Positions 10,632-22,097 of a DNA stretch of 64,000 bases are shown one piece after another. How positions within the stretch are numbered: the stretch's first letter is position 1; every line of letters begins with the position of its first letter. This DNA is from Nymphaea colorata. Lineage: Eukaryota > Streptophyta > Magnoliopsida > Nymphaeales > Nymphaeaceae. Made by a program: the position numbers and the translations under genes. The notes beneath the pieces were generated by a model. That model made no database searches. It was not told where the DNA came from and saw only the letters and a list, made by a program, of their open reading frames with translations. The stretch is taken from positions 6,784,417 through 6,848,416 of the forward strand of contig NC_045149.1 of assembly GCF_008831285.2 (NCBI RefSeq). The letters are read 5' to 3'.

Positions 10632-12562
10632 ATTTTTTGGACTACAAGAAAACAGAATCACTTAATACTGTTGATGTGCCTGAGAAGGAGGAAAGGGGTG
10701 ACAATAGCATTGAGAAGGAAGGCCCTCAGTTGTTTGGACAGTTCTACTCTAGACGAGGTACTCGGACAGAGGTGATGACTTGTGATGCTAGATCTACTTC
10801 CAATCCCAATGCCACTCCTTCCCTGGATGAACCAAGTCCTACCGAGGAGACCGTGGAGACCCATGATGAGGTTGAAAAGAAGAATGACGATCTTCCCATT
10901 GCCCTGAGAAAGGGTGTCAGGTCATGTACTCAACACCCCATTGGTAATTTTGTTTCTTATTCCAGACTTGGGAGAGATTACAAGTGTTTTGTTTCTACTC
11001 TTTCTTTGGCTGTGATTCCCAGGACTGTCGCTGAAGCTCAAAGTGACTCCAAGTGGGCCGATGCAATGAAAGAAGAAATAGATGCCCTAAGAAGAAACTT
11101 GACATGGGAAGTGGTGAAGATTCCTGAAGCCGCTCACCTAGTTGGATCCAAATGGGTGTATACCATCAAGTACAAACCAGATGGGAGTGTTGAAAGATAT
11201 AAAGCTCGACTTGTGGCCAAGGGGTTTAGCCAGAAATATGGAATTGATTACTTGGAAACATTTGCTCCTGTTGCGAAAATGAAGACTGTGAGGGTGGTTA
11301 TATCCCTAGCTGTGATGAAGGAGTGGAAGATGTATCAACTGGATGTTAAGAATGCATTCCTCAATGGTGACCTCGAAGAAGAAGTATATATGCATATGCC
11401 TCCAGGATATGAAGAACCAGAAATGTGTTGTAAGCTGAAAAAGGCATTGTATGGCCTTAAGCAATCGCCCAGAGCGTGGTTTGAACGACTGAGAAGAGTG
11501 ATGATACGTCATGGATACAAACAAGGAAATGGAGATCACACTCTGTTTGTGAAGAAGAAGGAGAGCAAGGTTACTCTCCTGCTCGTCTACGTAGATGACA
11601 TGATTGTTACTGGAGATGATGAGGAGGAGATTATCAAGCTAAAAGGGTTACTGGCTACAGAATTCGACCTCAAAGATCTTGGAAAACTAAGGTATTTTCT
11701 TGGTATGGAGGTTGCTAGGTCTAGTACTGGTCTTGTACTAAACCAAAGGAAATATACATTAGACCTGCTGGAAGAAACTGGTAAATTGGGATGTAGACCT
11801 ACTCCTACCCCTTTTGACACTGGGCACAAGTTGAGTCTCAGAGATGGAGAGCCTCTCTGTGAAGAAGACAAGGGAAGATATCAACGTTTGGTTGGGAAGC
11901 TAATTTATCTTACCCTCACGAGACCTGATATCACCTTTGCGGTGAATGTTTTGAGCCAATTCATGCATGCGCCAACCGATGCACATCTGAAGGCTGTGGA
12001 CAGAGTGCTATGCTACCTGAAGAAAAATCCTGGTAAGGGACTCCTGTATGTGAAACAAGAGACTGTGGAAATCGAGGGCTATTCTGATGCGGATTGGGCA
12101 GGTTGTGGTGATACCAGACGATCCACTACAGGGTACTGTGTCTACTTGGGAGGAAACCTTGTTGTATGGAGGAGCAAGAGACAGGATGTTTGCTCTAGAT
12201 CCAGTGCAGAGGCAGAATATAGGGCAGTTGCTATGGGAGTGTCAGAGTTATTATGGTTGAAGATATTGTTGACTGACATTGGAATAGAGATTGAAGGACC
12301 TATGAAGATGTATTGTGATAACAAGTCTGCAATCAACTTAGCCAACAATCCTGTACTTCACGACAGAACAAAACATGTTGAAATTGATCGTCACTTCATT
12401 CGGGAAAGGATTGATGCGAAAGAGTTGATCTTACCTTACATGAAGTCTGAAGACCAAACTGCTGATGTTCTGACGAAAGCTCTTCCTTCAGCTTCATTTG
12501 AGAGGAATGTATCCAAGTTGGGCATGTTTGATATGTACGCCCAACTTGAGGGGGAGTGTTGA
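10574..12562 (+). pseudogene. Copia reverse transcriptase-RNase H frame, separated by a frameshift
   Basis: This frame continues the polyprotein one base back relative to the upstream frame, from the GGGG run at 10574-10577. It has no ATG near its start. It carries the RVT_2 region (WADAMKEEIDAL, YKARLVAKGF, YQLDVKNAFLNGDLEEEVYM), the catalytic YVDD at about 11587, and RNase H (GYSDADWAGC, SSAEAEYRA, YCDNKSAI). It stops at a TGA six bases inside the 3' LTR. Everything needed for polymerase looks intact. Only the shift separates it from gag. A single-base loss in a G run is the simplest reading; a programmed -1 shift at this place would be unusual for copia elements. Confidence 0.88.
12548..12556 (+). 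other. Polypurine tract
   Basis: GAGGGGGAG lies immediately before the 3' LTR start TGTTGATAG, the expected place for plus-strand priming. Confidence 0.9.
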
Positions 12563-12805
12563 TAGATTGTGGGTTTCGGGTCCGGATCCATACCCGACCC
12601 GCCTTGTAGCCCGTTTTGGGCTCTACTTAAGTCATGTAACCCTAATCCTTAAGTGTTAATGATAATCTTAAGAGAGAGAGAGTCTGGCTGCTAGTGGGCA
12701 CCAACTCCTCCTCATTCGTGGTTTTTTCTCCCTCGTGTTGAGGGTTTTCCACGTTACATCGTGATCATTGCTTCTCTTCCTCTTCTTCTTGTTCGTATCT
12801 CTACA
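12557..12805 (+). repeat. 3' LTR of the copia element
   Basis: 249 bp, same as the 5' LTR by eye over the full length. It is followed by the target duplication AACAT. The pol stop codon lies in its first six bases. Confidence 0.95.
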
Positions 12806-13046
12806 AACATAATATAATAATTGTATATACATAAGTTTATAAGTATAAAAATTAACAATACATATAACTATATGATATAAGTACATAACATACCATATTA
12901 ATGTATACATATAACAGGTATGAGGTATCCCAATACTATATAACAGACTTAGTGACTAACAGTATATACGTATAACAGCATAATCAACACAACAATACAT
13001 AGAAATACGTCATCGATACGATATAATGTACAAAACAATACATACT

Positions 13047-13381
13047 CTAAGTCACATTGGTAGGGGTATGGTTTGGGTACGAGTACGGAGATACGACAAC
13101 TTTAAAAATGTGGTATGGGGGTACAGCAGGATATATGTATGTGTATATGCAAAACAACACAAAAAAATAAAAATGAAAGCAACATTTTAATAAACAAGTG
13201 ATATAAACAAAAACATTATATGTTAATGAACAATAACTTTAACAATAGAATGAAAAGTAGGATGGAAACAATTAAATCAAAGTAAAATTAAGCAGTTTGG
13301 ATCTAAAGGTACCCAAGTGTGTCCAAGTACCTATTTTGGGTACGGGTACGTGGACCTTATTGAAGTACCTATGTGACTTAG
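13047..13381. mobile_element. 335-bp hAT-type MITE nested in the outer hAT-like element
   Basis: The left end CTAAGTCACATTGGTA and the reverse-complemented right end CTAAGTCACATAGGTA match at 15 of 16 positions. Flanks TACATACT and TATATACT (13039-13046 and 13382-13389) match at 7 of 8 bases. GGGTACGGGTACG-type subterminal motifs relate it to the element at 19631-19968. No coding capacity. Confidence 0.78.
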
Positions 13382-13579
13382 TATATACTCAATTAAGAAA
13401 CTTTAATTGAAAGGGAATGTGACTTTTCACTTTCCCATGGACTAGACGTGTTGGAGCTAGGCCAGCCTAGGCGAGCTTAGGCACCAACACATATCACCTA
13501 AGTGGTGGACTTATGCGACGGGGTGTGGACTCACACTTAGTCCGCGCCTAGGCGAGGCCTTAACAACATAGCATTTCTG

Positions 13580-14281
13580 TTCTGTTGACTTTTGAAACCA
13601 TCTAAACTTCTGCTTTATAATTTTCATAATAAAATAAGCTAAAATTGTCTTTTGTTTCATTTTCTATATTTTCTAATTGTCAAAATTTAAACAGAACAGA
13701 TGACTGGACAGTCAAGAACAGGTGATCGGATGAGAACCCAAAATAAGAAGTAGGTTATTTTGGTGTCAAAACTAATGATATATCAGACTAAGTACATCCT
13801 AAGAACCTTAATCTTCCTCCATTTACAAATTCTTCAAGACTTTTGGAAGAAGAAACCGATAATATATATATATATATATATATATGCTGTCTATCTGGTA
13901 GCACTCTCTCATTAATAACTTAATTTTCTTGCCAAAACATAAAGAAACAAGTAGAGAAACTTTTTGGAAACATACAAGAAACAAAACCAAAAAACAAATT
14001 CTTAAAAATATGAAGGAATAAATTTTTACAAGGACTTGGGAAAATATCAAGATATCTCGGGTTAGTACCATTTCCTTTTCATTTTGATGATATTCTGAAA
14101 CCATTAAAAGATGCTGCCAATATTATGGGTTGTGATAATCTCAACATACAATCAACACATCAAAGATACTTGCGACCATGATGACATTGTCATAAAAATC
14201 TTTCTCATGTGTTTATAAATGAGACTTCTCAAGCATTCATTGGATATCTTGTAAATCTCAAGAAGAACTGGGAAATCCAAT

Positions 14282-14330
<49 letters not shown>

Positions 14331-16127
14331 CACACACACAAAAATAACATATATTTGATGAGATTATGAGTTCTCCAATTTCTTACATAAACATTGATAA
14401 GATTCAAATTAGTTTTGGGTGTATTAAAAGAAAGAAAAATTGGAAAACAAACAATTAAAGTAAACTACAGAGGGCTTTTCCTAAGGGAAAAATATTGTCA
14501 TATAATTGTGATAATATCATAAGAAATTGACTTTGGCTATATTTTCAAAACATCACTTGATATTTTTGCCATTTTTTCCATTTTATGCCACTTTACACTT
14601 TACAGATATTACCAAGATATTTCAAAAATGTCAGGAATATTTGTGGCAGTGACACATATGTATACGCATGTAGTTGTATGTATATGTATGTCTGAGGCAT
14701 GCAGTGTTTCTACTAAGAACATACCCTTAGTGAAACAGTGGAAGTATTTCAAGTTTCAACATCAAGTTTTCATCTGGTCTAAGCCAATAGATTTTACCTC
14801 CTAAAAAACAGATATAATTGTCAAACGTAAATAGCTTAATACATGTAGTCCACTATATAAGACACAACAAACACATTTAACAAGGAAAATTGAAGAAAAA
14901 GACACTTGCTAGTATGATTTTCTCCAAGAATTACAGTGGGGTCTAACAAAAGGATGTCCACAAGAGCAATTCTCCAAAATATTCTCTCCTTGGCACATCC
15001 ATCTTGTTACTCACAAAAAAAGGACTACCGCACAAAGTATCCAAAACAATGTTTTTTGTTTATATTGCCTTAACTTTCTATTTTCACCACTTGAAGCGAG
15101 TTTGCTCAGCCCTGAACATTAAGTTATGTCATGTGGCTAACTCCGGCACTAGATAAAGTTTTGCACAAGAGATTGCATCGCACCCACTTAAGCTATTCTA
15201 GGCCATCAGTTACTAATAACAATTCCATCTTTGATGTTCACAAGAAAACTAAGCTACTCTTAACCAACATTCTCATTAGCAGAACCCAGAATTTGCTTTT
15301 TTTTTTCACATGAAATTATGAAAAATACCAAAACATATTAGATGTCCACGAAATTACCAGTCTATACATTTTACAGGAGTTCTTTAGCTGCATTTAAGAA
15401 ATAATCAAATTCCCATTACATCCATTGACTAACCCTAGTCCTGTGCTACTGACACTACATTAAAGATGACAATGTCCTCAGAAAAAGGTCCAAATGCTTA
15501 ATAACAAACAAATGGTTTCACACAGACGAAAACAGGTATCGGACAGAGACAGTATCAGCTTATAAAAAAACTTAGTAAAAAAAGACTACTATTATCTGCT
15601 AACAGACTTTTTTCCAAAGATTTCGACTGCGTGCAGCAACACTGTCATGATTTTTGTGAATTCTTTATGATTTTCACACTTCCCAACCCGTATTGTCACT
15701 TCTTCCTGCAGCAATCCCGCATGATAAATCACAATTTATTCACCTAAACTTCTCCCAAGCAAAAAGCATTTCGCGCTTCCGTCTTCCATTCGCTAAACCG
15801 TTCCTTAGCAGACATGTAAATTGAATTGTCCAGAGAAAGTAAGAGTCACCACCAATCACCATCCATGCAACTAGAGTTGAAACCAGATTCATCCACAAGG
15901 AAAATGCGATCCACCCGGTGATCAATTTTAAGACAATTAAAAGAAGCGCCCAGTAGAAAGAATCATCCAGCATCAATAAACAGCATCAAGAATAAAAGAA
16001 AGCCGAAACGGCCAGAAAGAATCGTCTAGCATCAATAAACAGCATCAGGAAACGAAAGCTAAACAACGGATAGAAACTGTCAGGAACTCCACTGTCCATG
16101 AGAGTACGGGATGATGAACCAGTCTAC
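13580..16127. other. Gene-poor stretch right of the transposon nest
   Basis: AT-rich, with TA tracts near 13.86 kb and a CA/TA microsatellite at 14.28-14.34 kb. On the minus strand 15740-15976 is an open frame of 78 codons rich in hydrophobic residues (FYWALLLIVLKLITGWIAFS); no family is recognised. No conserved exon was found. It may be a long first intron of the glycine-rich gene. Confidence 0.45.
14285..14341. repeat. CA/TA compound microsatellite
   Basis: A run of (CA)n, then (TA)n, then (CA)n again. Chance frames through it are not genes. Confidence 0.95.
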
Positions 16128-16400
16128 CTTATCGAGTTAGACGAAATCCACTTTTTTCTTCCAATAACAAGCACAAACAAGCATCAAACTTCAATATCCA
16201 GCATCACGAAATAGAAAACCCACCAAAAGCACTCCAGAGTCCTCCACCACCAAAAACCCTACGACTATCAATCCTTGAGAGTTCCGGATGGTGAATCGGC
16301 GAACCGGACTAAGCGAAGATCGGAGAGCACTGCACAGATCGAGTCCCTGGAATTCGCTCTCTCTCTGTGGGTGCTTCTTCCGTTTACTGTTATAAAGGGC
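16128..16400 (-). promoter_or_regulatory. Candidate promoter and 5' UTR exon, minus strand
   Basis: On the minus strand CTTTATAACAG (about 16397-16387) resembles a TATA box. It is followed by a purine/pyrimidine-biased leader and a good donor AAG|GTAGAC at 16128/16127. The GC content is above the surrounding DNA. The nearest downstream minus-strand coding exon is that of the glycine-rich gene at 5.56 kb, so this could be its non-coding first exon. That would make the transposon nest intronic. This is inference from signals only. Confidence 0.3.
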
Positions 16401-16454
16401 AAGGTAAAGGAAAGAAAAGACGGGAGGGGTCAGCGACGGGAGTCCAAATGGCAT

Positions 16455-18218
16455 TTTTTATTTTACGTGATTGTCCTTATTTTAACAGTCTTTTGACATA
16501 TTCAGCCTTGTCTGGCCATTATTTATAATCACTTCCTATTTTACATTGTACTTGCTCATTATTGTTTGGCAAGTAAAATGAATATTTAACGAATTTAGCT
16601 GAGGTAGATCGTAAACATTTAATTTTAATGTTTTATAAATCTAATTTAATTTTTAGAATACATTTATAAAACACTCACAAAATATTCTAACTGATCATTA
16701 ACGTGTCAATGATTTTTTTTCATACTATCATAATGAATCCGAATGATATTGAATGATATTACTGGAAAGCATATCATGCAAGCATTTATGCAATATCATA
16801 CTCATTTTTTGCTGAGAACCAACCTTACTTAAGGCAACCAAGGGATAAATTTTGTGTTAAAAGCCCAAAAGCGTAGGCGCCATCATGTCAAGCATGAATT
16901 TGTCAATCAACATAACACAGGCATGAGTTTGTCAATTGTCATAAAGTGAAGATAGATTCGGGAAAAAAAACTTGCGCTTTTCGCCTCTTCATTATGGCCG
17001 CTCCCGCCGTTTCTCCCCACTCCCTTGATTGCCACGATAAACAGTGAGGTAGGATAAAAGCCCCCGCCTTTCCTGGATATAACGACCGTGCCATCGCCAG
17101 TTTCGGGCGCGAGAGAACAACGAGAATCGGAACGTCGCTTTCTTTCAATTCGGGCGCATGTGTACGTCCTTGTCTGCGAATGAGCACAGCATTACCAATC
17201 TGCCCCTCGATTTCTAACAAACTACTTAAAAGTGCGCACATCGTTTCCGGGTTGGATCTGCTAATGAGATCCGTGGACTTGAAATCAGATCCTCTGCCCA
17301 CAGATCTTAAATCCAACCTTTGACAATGCAAAATAGTAACATAACGATATTAAATATGAAACTTATTTTTTTATTTTACTCCAACCTAAGTTTAATAAAT
17401 TAAGATTTGGTGTAGATTTGACAAGGTTTTTTTTTTCTTTTGCATGAGTTGAAATTTGTAAAGATGAAGAAATAAACATGTGACGATGTTATCATGTTTA
17501 TAAATTTCTTTTCGGCTATTAGCAAGTACATGAACCAGGTTGTGTTTGATTGCCTCAGACATAATATCTAAGGTGATACAATATTCACAAAATTGATGTG
17601 TATTTGTTTCATCGTGGATCTGAGATCTACAATGATCTGAAATTAATGGGATTTATAGATTTAAGGTCTGACATTCCCCTCCCCTCAAAATACATATGAC
17701 CTTAAATCTGCCATTTTTTTACATATGTGGATTTAATATCCACGCTACTAAGATCGGTCTTACAATGCACACCTTTTAATGCAGTCTCATATATGAGATC
17801 CCAAGCTATCAAACACTGCCTTAGCCGACTAGATTTGAGTTAGGCCAAAGATCCGGGTTTTTGCATTCAAACATGGATCGAAATTCCACTATGTTGAAAT
17901 GCATTATTTGTCTAGAAGTAGATCTCATGACAGCATAGAAAGAAGGATTTGAGATCTGAAGCTGTCAAACCCAGTTACTGCAAGTCAGTTGATCCATTTC
18001 CAAGTGGTTTGATAAAGCACCCTACCAACAACGTTTTACAAACAGTTGTACTTAGATCTTACCATCTAAGTATCTTCCAAGGCATTGGACAACCTTGCCA
18101 TCTAAGTATCTTCCAAGGCATTAACCCTTTCAAAACTTAAATTAATAGTTCAATTTGAATATAGTTGGTTATAGTTATATAGGACAGCCCCACAAAACTC
18201 AGGCCATTGCCTCATCAC
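16455..18218. other. Intergenic stretch
   Basis: No convincing gene. A slightly GC-richer minus-strand frame at 16939-17331 (130 codons) shows no recognised motif and no splice support. Phrases such as GTTTGATTGCC and ATCAAACACTGCC near 17.55 and 17.81 kb suggest decayed MITE ends. Confidence 0.45.
18062..18122. repeat. Short tandem duplication, 36-bp period
   Basis: The 25-base phrase starting CCATCTAAGTATCTTCC occurs at 18062-18086 and again at 18098-18122 without change. Confidence 0.9.
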
Positions 18219-18221
18219 TAA

Positions 18222-18634
18222 GGGGCCGTTTGATGGTCAGAAAAAAGTTTCTGGAAAAAAATTTCTAGAAAAAAATTTCTCGAATTGAAGAAACGGAAAA
18301 ATTTTTCTGTTTTTCCAAAACCAGTTTGTGTTTGTTATGGAGGAATTATTTTTCTAGAAAAAAATTTCTTTGTTTGATGGGAATGGTGAGGAAGAAGGAG
18401 GAAGAAGAGAAGGAGGGAGGAGGGAGAAAAAATTTCCTCCTCCAACGGTCACAAAAAAATTTCTGGAAAAATTTCTCCACCCCTCTGGCTGGAAAAATTT
18501 TTCCGGAAATATTTTTCCAGAATCATCTCCAACGGTCCAAATTTTTTTTCCATGTTTGATGAAATGGAAAAGTTTTAAAAATTTGAATTTTTTTTCCTGT
18601 TGAACAGTGCTTTTCCTGCCAACCAAACGCCCCC
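18222..18634. mobile_element. 413-bp fold-back MITE, PIF/Harbinger-like
   Basis: The left end GGGGCCGTTTGATGG and the reverse-complemented right end GGGGGCGTTTGGTTGG are similar. TAA flanks both sides (18219-18221 and 18635-18637), the 3-bp duplication expected of this superfamily. The interior is rich in AAATTTTTCCGGAAA-like inverted motifs, so both strands give similar Lys/Phe-rich chance frames; none is a gene. Confidence 0.7.
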
Positions 18635-18716
18635 TAATTGAAAATTTGTTAACTACATGGTTCGTGCTCCATGGAAAAAAAATTATGGTTTCGCCCCTGG
18701 TATGAGGTTGCCACCA

Positions 18717-19086
18717 GAGGTGAACAACGAGTCGAGCTACTCAAGTTCGACTCATTAAAGCTCGGCTCGTGAACGAGTTGAGTCATTTGCTTAACGAGTC
18801 GAGCTCGAGTTCATGAGTTGACTCGTTCAAATAATCGAGTTGTGTTCAAGTTCAACACGAAACTGCCGAGTCGAGCTAGAGTCTTAATCAAGTCGATATA
18901 TTCAAACGAGTTTACGAGTTTGTCGAGACTTGATTGAGTTGAGCTCGAGCTCAACACGTAACGATGAATATCAATTCTATTCAGACGAGTTTGTCAAGCT
19001 TTAATCGAGTTGAGCTTGAACTCAACAAGTAACGATAAATATCAATTGCAATCAAATGAGTTTGTTGAGCCTTAATCGAGTGAAAT
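18717..19086. mobile_element. Truncated GAGCTCGAG-rich MITE copy
   Basis: It starts AGAGGTGAACAACGAGTCGAGC and shares AACGAGTCGAGCTCGAGTTCATGAG, ACGATGAATATCAATTCTATTCA and similar phrases with the complete element at 25298-25745. The right end with TTCACCCCTA is missing, so no target duplication can be read. Confidence 0.65.
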
Positions 19087-19087
19087 C

Positions 19088-19195
19088 TTTCAAGATTCAT
19101 AAACGGTGATTCTATCATTAATTGCCCCACCATATTGAAGGATTTCAAGGTTCATAAATGGTGATTCTATCATTAATTGTCCAACCATATTGGCT
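19088..19195. repeat. Tandem duplication, 55-bp period
   Basis: Two units begin TTTCAAG(A/G)TTCATAAA at 19088 and 19143. They differ at a few bases. They directly follow the truncated MITE. Confidence 0.85.
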
Positions 19196-19548
19196 GAATG
19201 CATATTGGTCTATTGCTCAAATGACACTATTTGATATGCTTTAAATAAATAAATAAAGTGGATTTTCGCCCTCAAAGCTATCCCTAATTACTTTTAGAGA
19301 GCATTTGATAGATTCTTTCAAGGGACTTATTTTCCAAATTATGACTCTACGGGAATCAGATCAACTTGTATGAAAGAAGCCTTGTCTTCAATGAGCTTTA
19401 CAAAAAGTTGCCTTTGTTGCTGCCTCGATATGATGAAACTTATATTTGGGTATGAAAAGAAGACTCGTCTCTTCTAAGGGTAGAAACTGGAAAGCAAAAA
19501 AGGTTTTTCTTTTTTTTTGGATAAGATAATGAAAATGCCTATTTCCTT

Positions 19549-19584
<36 letters not shown>

Positions 19585-19630
19585 AATGGCACAAGAGAGA
19601 ATATGTTATTTGGTTGGAAATGATCACAAT

Positions 19631-19968
19631 CTATGTCACATGGGTGCGGGTACGATATGGGTACGGACACGGTAATTTTAAAAATTTTAGATACGTGAAT
19701 AGTGCAAATTTTATATTCTCAAAAACAATAAAATAAAAAAAATAAATTAATAGTTCACTCTTATAAAAAAGTTTGTTTTATCACAAAAGTGCTGAGTATT
19801 TGAAAGGATTGATAAAAAAAATGATAAAATAAAAAAAAACATTAAACCAATAATTTATTTTTTACGTGTCCTAGCCGTGTCCTGTATTCGGATACGCGTG
19901 TCCGCGTATCAGATACGGGTACGTGGGTTAAACCCAAGTATTCGTGTAGCAGAATTCGTGTAGCAGAA
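19631..19968. mobile_element. 338-bp hAT-type MITE
   Basis: Perfect 8-bp duplication ATCACAAT (19623-19630 and 19969-19976). The left end CTATGTCACATGGGTGCGGG and the right part with GGGTACGTGGG relate it to the element at 13047-13381. The right end carries a small internal duplication of TTCGTGTAGCAGAA. The inverted ends are imperfect. The interior is AT-rich and non-coding. Confidence 0.72.
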
Positions 19969-19976
19969 ATCACAAT

Positions 19977-22007
19977 ACAGCGCTTACTGAACAGAATATA
20001 TATTTTTTCATTTATAAAGGCAAAAGTGGAATCTGGAATTTTTTAGCATATGAGATTACCAAAATACCCTTTTGGTAAGCTTAGGTGAGTGAATAAATTC
20101 GCGCTTAAGCAGCACAAACATGACATTGGCTAGAGTGCTTAGTACTTGTTTCAAGTACTAACTCTATTTCTTCAAGTAGCAAGCACTTGTCAACTTGGAG
20201 CAACTATGATCGTTTGATTGAAGCGCTAGTCATAATTATGATGTATTGAGATTGGTACAAGAAAAGGGCAGAATTAGAAACTTTGTGAATGGGGCAAGTG
20301 ATTTTTTTTAATTATAATATTATGAAGGTGCTAATTAAAAATCATTTTTCAAGAATTTGTACGTAGTTCTTTAAAAAAAACCAATATAGGGCTAGCCAAC
20401 TATTTTTTATTATAGCCTCTTCTCCAAAAGTTACTACCATACATTTTTTATAGATTGCGGAAGTTGTTCGACATCCATAACATATTGTTATTTTTTAATT
20501 TTTTATTTCATAATTTGGAGTAGATTTATGAAACACTATGTTACAGGGTTTCATAAATCTGCCACAATTTTTAAGGCAATTTCATTGAATAGTAACTACT
20601 AACAATTTTCTACTAGTGTCAAATAGCCTCGTGTCAAATACGACACCATCTCAGTGGGGGATGTAAATGGAGGATGCACTTAATTATCATTCTGAATTCA
20701 ACTGTTTAGCAGGATTTACTAAAGAAATCTAGATTTCATGGCAACTGACCTCATTCAGTGTGCGTCGAATAGAGTCTATATTCAATTGAGATTTGATACA
20801 TATCCAATTTGATAAAATATAAAGGTCAGATCTTGTATTAGTCGGATTTGACAAGGAGACGTCTCTATTTTTTCGAACACAGGTCCGCATGGCAGTGGCA
20901 GAACCGCACATAGACTGGTGTGGGCAGTTGCCCACCCCAGTCTGTCAATTTTTCCTTCATTTTTACATTAAAGGTTTCTAATATTTACTTTGCCATATGT
21001 GTAAGTATAAAAATATGTGAAGTCGTGCCGCATGGTATTCTTTTATCATCGGTGGGCCACACAAGTCACAACCTTCGTTGCACTTTTCCGACCACCCTTA
21101 AGGCGTGAAGCGGAAGCAAACACTTCAAGTAGAGGCGGGGCAGGTGTGAGCATTGTGTGGGGCATTTTACCCATACAGACCAAGAAAAAATATTTCTTTT
21201 CTTTTCATATCGATACTTCAAAGTATTTTTTATTTATACATAATGCCCCTTAAAATTTTAAAATTTTATAACTAGTACCCCATAGCCAAAATTCCTGTTT
21301 TCAAGTTAAATTATGGCACAGTGCAACTCATCGTCGCCTTTCAATTACATTGGAACGCATCTGTCTCTTAATTTTCAGAAAAAACAAATTCTTTTTCTTG
21401 AGTACGTCCTGAAACTTTTCAGCAAAAGCAGGGACCTTACCTTATCAAGAAAATAGAACATATGAGGCTAATAATGCAAGACTGAACCCTCAAACAAAAA
21501 TTTAAACTAATAAAATAGTTCTGTCTCTTTCTTTCCAGTCAAATTTTGTACAAAAACGCACCTTCTGCATGTCGAGCCCACCAGGTTCACGGCCAAAACG
21601 AGCCTAGACCACATTATCCATCCATCGGGTTGGGCGGTCACAATGATTACACTTGTAACTATCCTCTTTACCTTTTGCCTTCTTATGTTTGAATTGACAA
21701 ATGGCAAAATGCATGCCGTGCAAATTTTATAAGCAGCTCTTGCCCTAGGGGTCTTGGCGCATTGGTAGGGTCGGCGGTCTGTAGAAAGTCTTAGAGGCGC
21801 CAATGCAGTTTTGGACTCTGGGGGTAGAACAAAAATCATAAAGGGGTCGCTCTCACTCAGCATTGGGATTCTCCTCCGCATCTTGGTGCATTGGTAGGGT
21901 CGGCGGTTTGTAGAAAGTCCTAGAGGCACAATTTTATAATATTCACAGTCAAAATTAAAAAAAAAAACAATAAGATGAAATTGGTTTCAAGTTCAATCAA
22001 CAATAAA
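19977..22007. other. Intergenic stretch with repeat fragments
   Basis: No gene recognised. CAGTGGCAGAACC followed by GGTGTGGGCAGTTGCC near 20893 resembles one end of the 181-bp hAT-type element at 58227-58407. A 48-base phrase starting CTTGG(C/T)GCATTGGTAGGG occurs at 21753 and 21882 (129-base spacing). The minus-strand frame across these repeats (21507-21929) is judged a chance frame. Confidence 0.5.
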
Positions 22008-22097
22008 GCTAAGGGCAAGTGCAAAAAAGGTAGGAAAGTGCACTTTAAAAGAGCTAAGGGCAAGTGCAAAAAAGGTAGGAAAGTGCACTTTAAAGGT
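22008..22097. repeat. Tandem duplication, 45-bp period
   Basis: GCTAAGGGCAAGTGCAAAAA begins two nearly identical consecutive units at 22008 and 22053. Confidence 0.93.

Larger units (their letters stand above)
7460..12805 (+). mobile_element. Full-length Ty1/copia LTR retrotransposon
   Basis: Two 249-bp LTRs (7460-7708 and 12557-12805) start TGTTGATAG and end CTCTACA. They are identical on a by-eye, base-by-base comparison. The direct 5-bp duplication AACAT flanks the element (7455-7459 and 12806-12810). A primer site complementary to initiator tRNA-Met follows the 5' LTR immediately, and a purine tract precedes the 3' LTR. Domain order gag, protease, integrase, reverse transcriptase, RNase H is the copia order. 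Identical LTRs imply very recent insertion, but the coding frame is broken between integrase and reverse transcriptase. Confidence 0.96.
6853..13571. mobile_element. hAT-like non-autonomous element carrying nested insertions
   Basis: The left end CTATGTTGTCAAGGCGCC and the reverse-complemented right end CTATGTTGTTAAGGCCTCGCC match at 14 of the first 15 bases. Both sides are flanked by a perfect 8-bp duplication CATTTCTG (6845-6852 and 13572-13579), the hallmark of hAT transposition. Without the copia insert and its 5-bp duplication the element is about 1.37 kb. It has no transposase. The subterminal parts are rich in GCCTAGGC motifs. The centre is an AT-rich array of ATAACAGGTAT-type units (about 7200-7450 and 12830-13000) that the copia element split. 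Confidence 0.82.

Noticed and set aside
18326-18626. Lys/Phe-rich frames on both strands
   Set aside because: They arise from the palindromic fold-back MITE at 18222-18634.
21507-21929. 140-codon minus-strand frame with repeated RRPYQC phrases
   Set aside because: The repetition is due to a 48-base direct DNA repeat; no splice or domain support.
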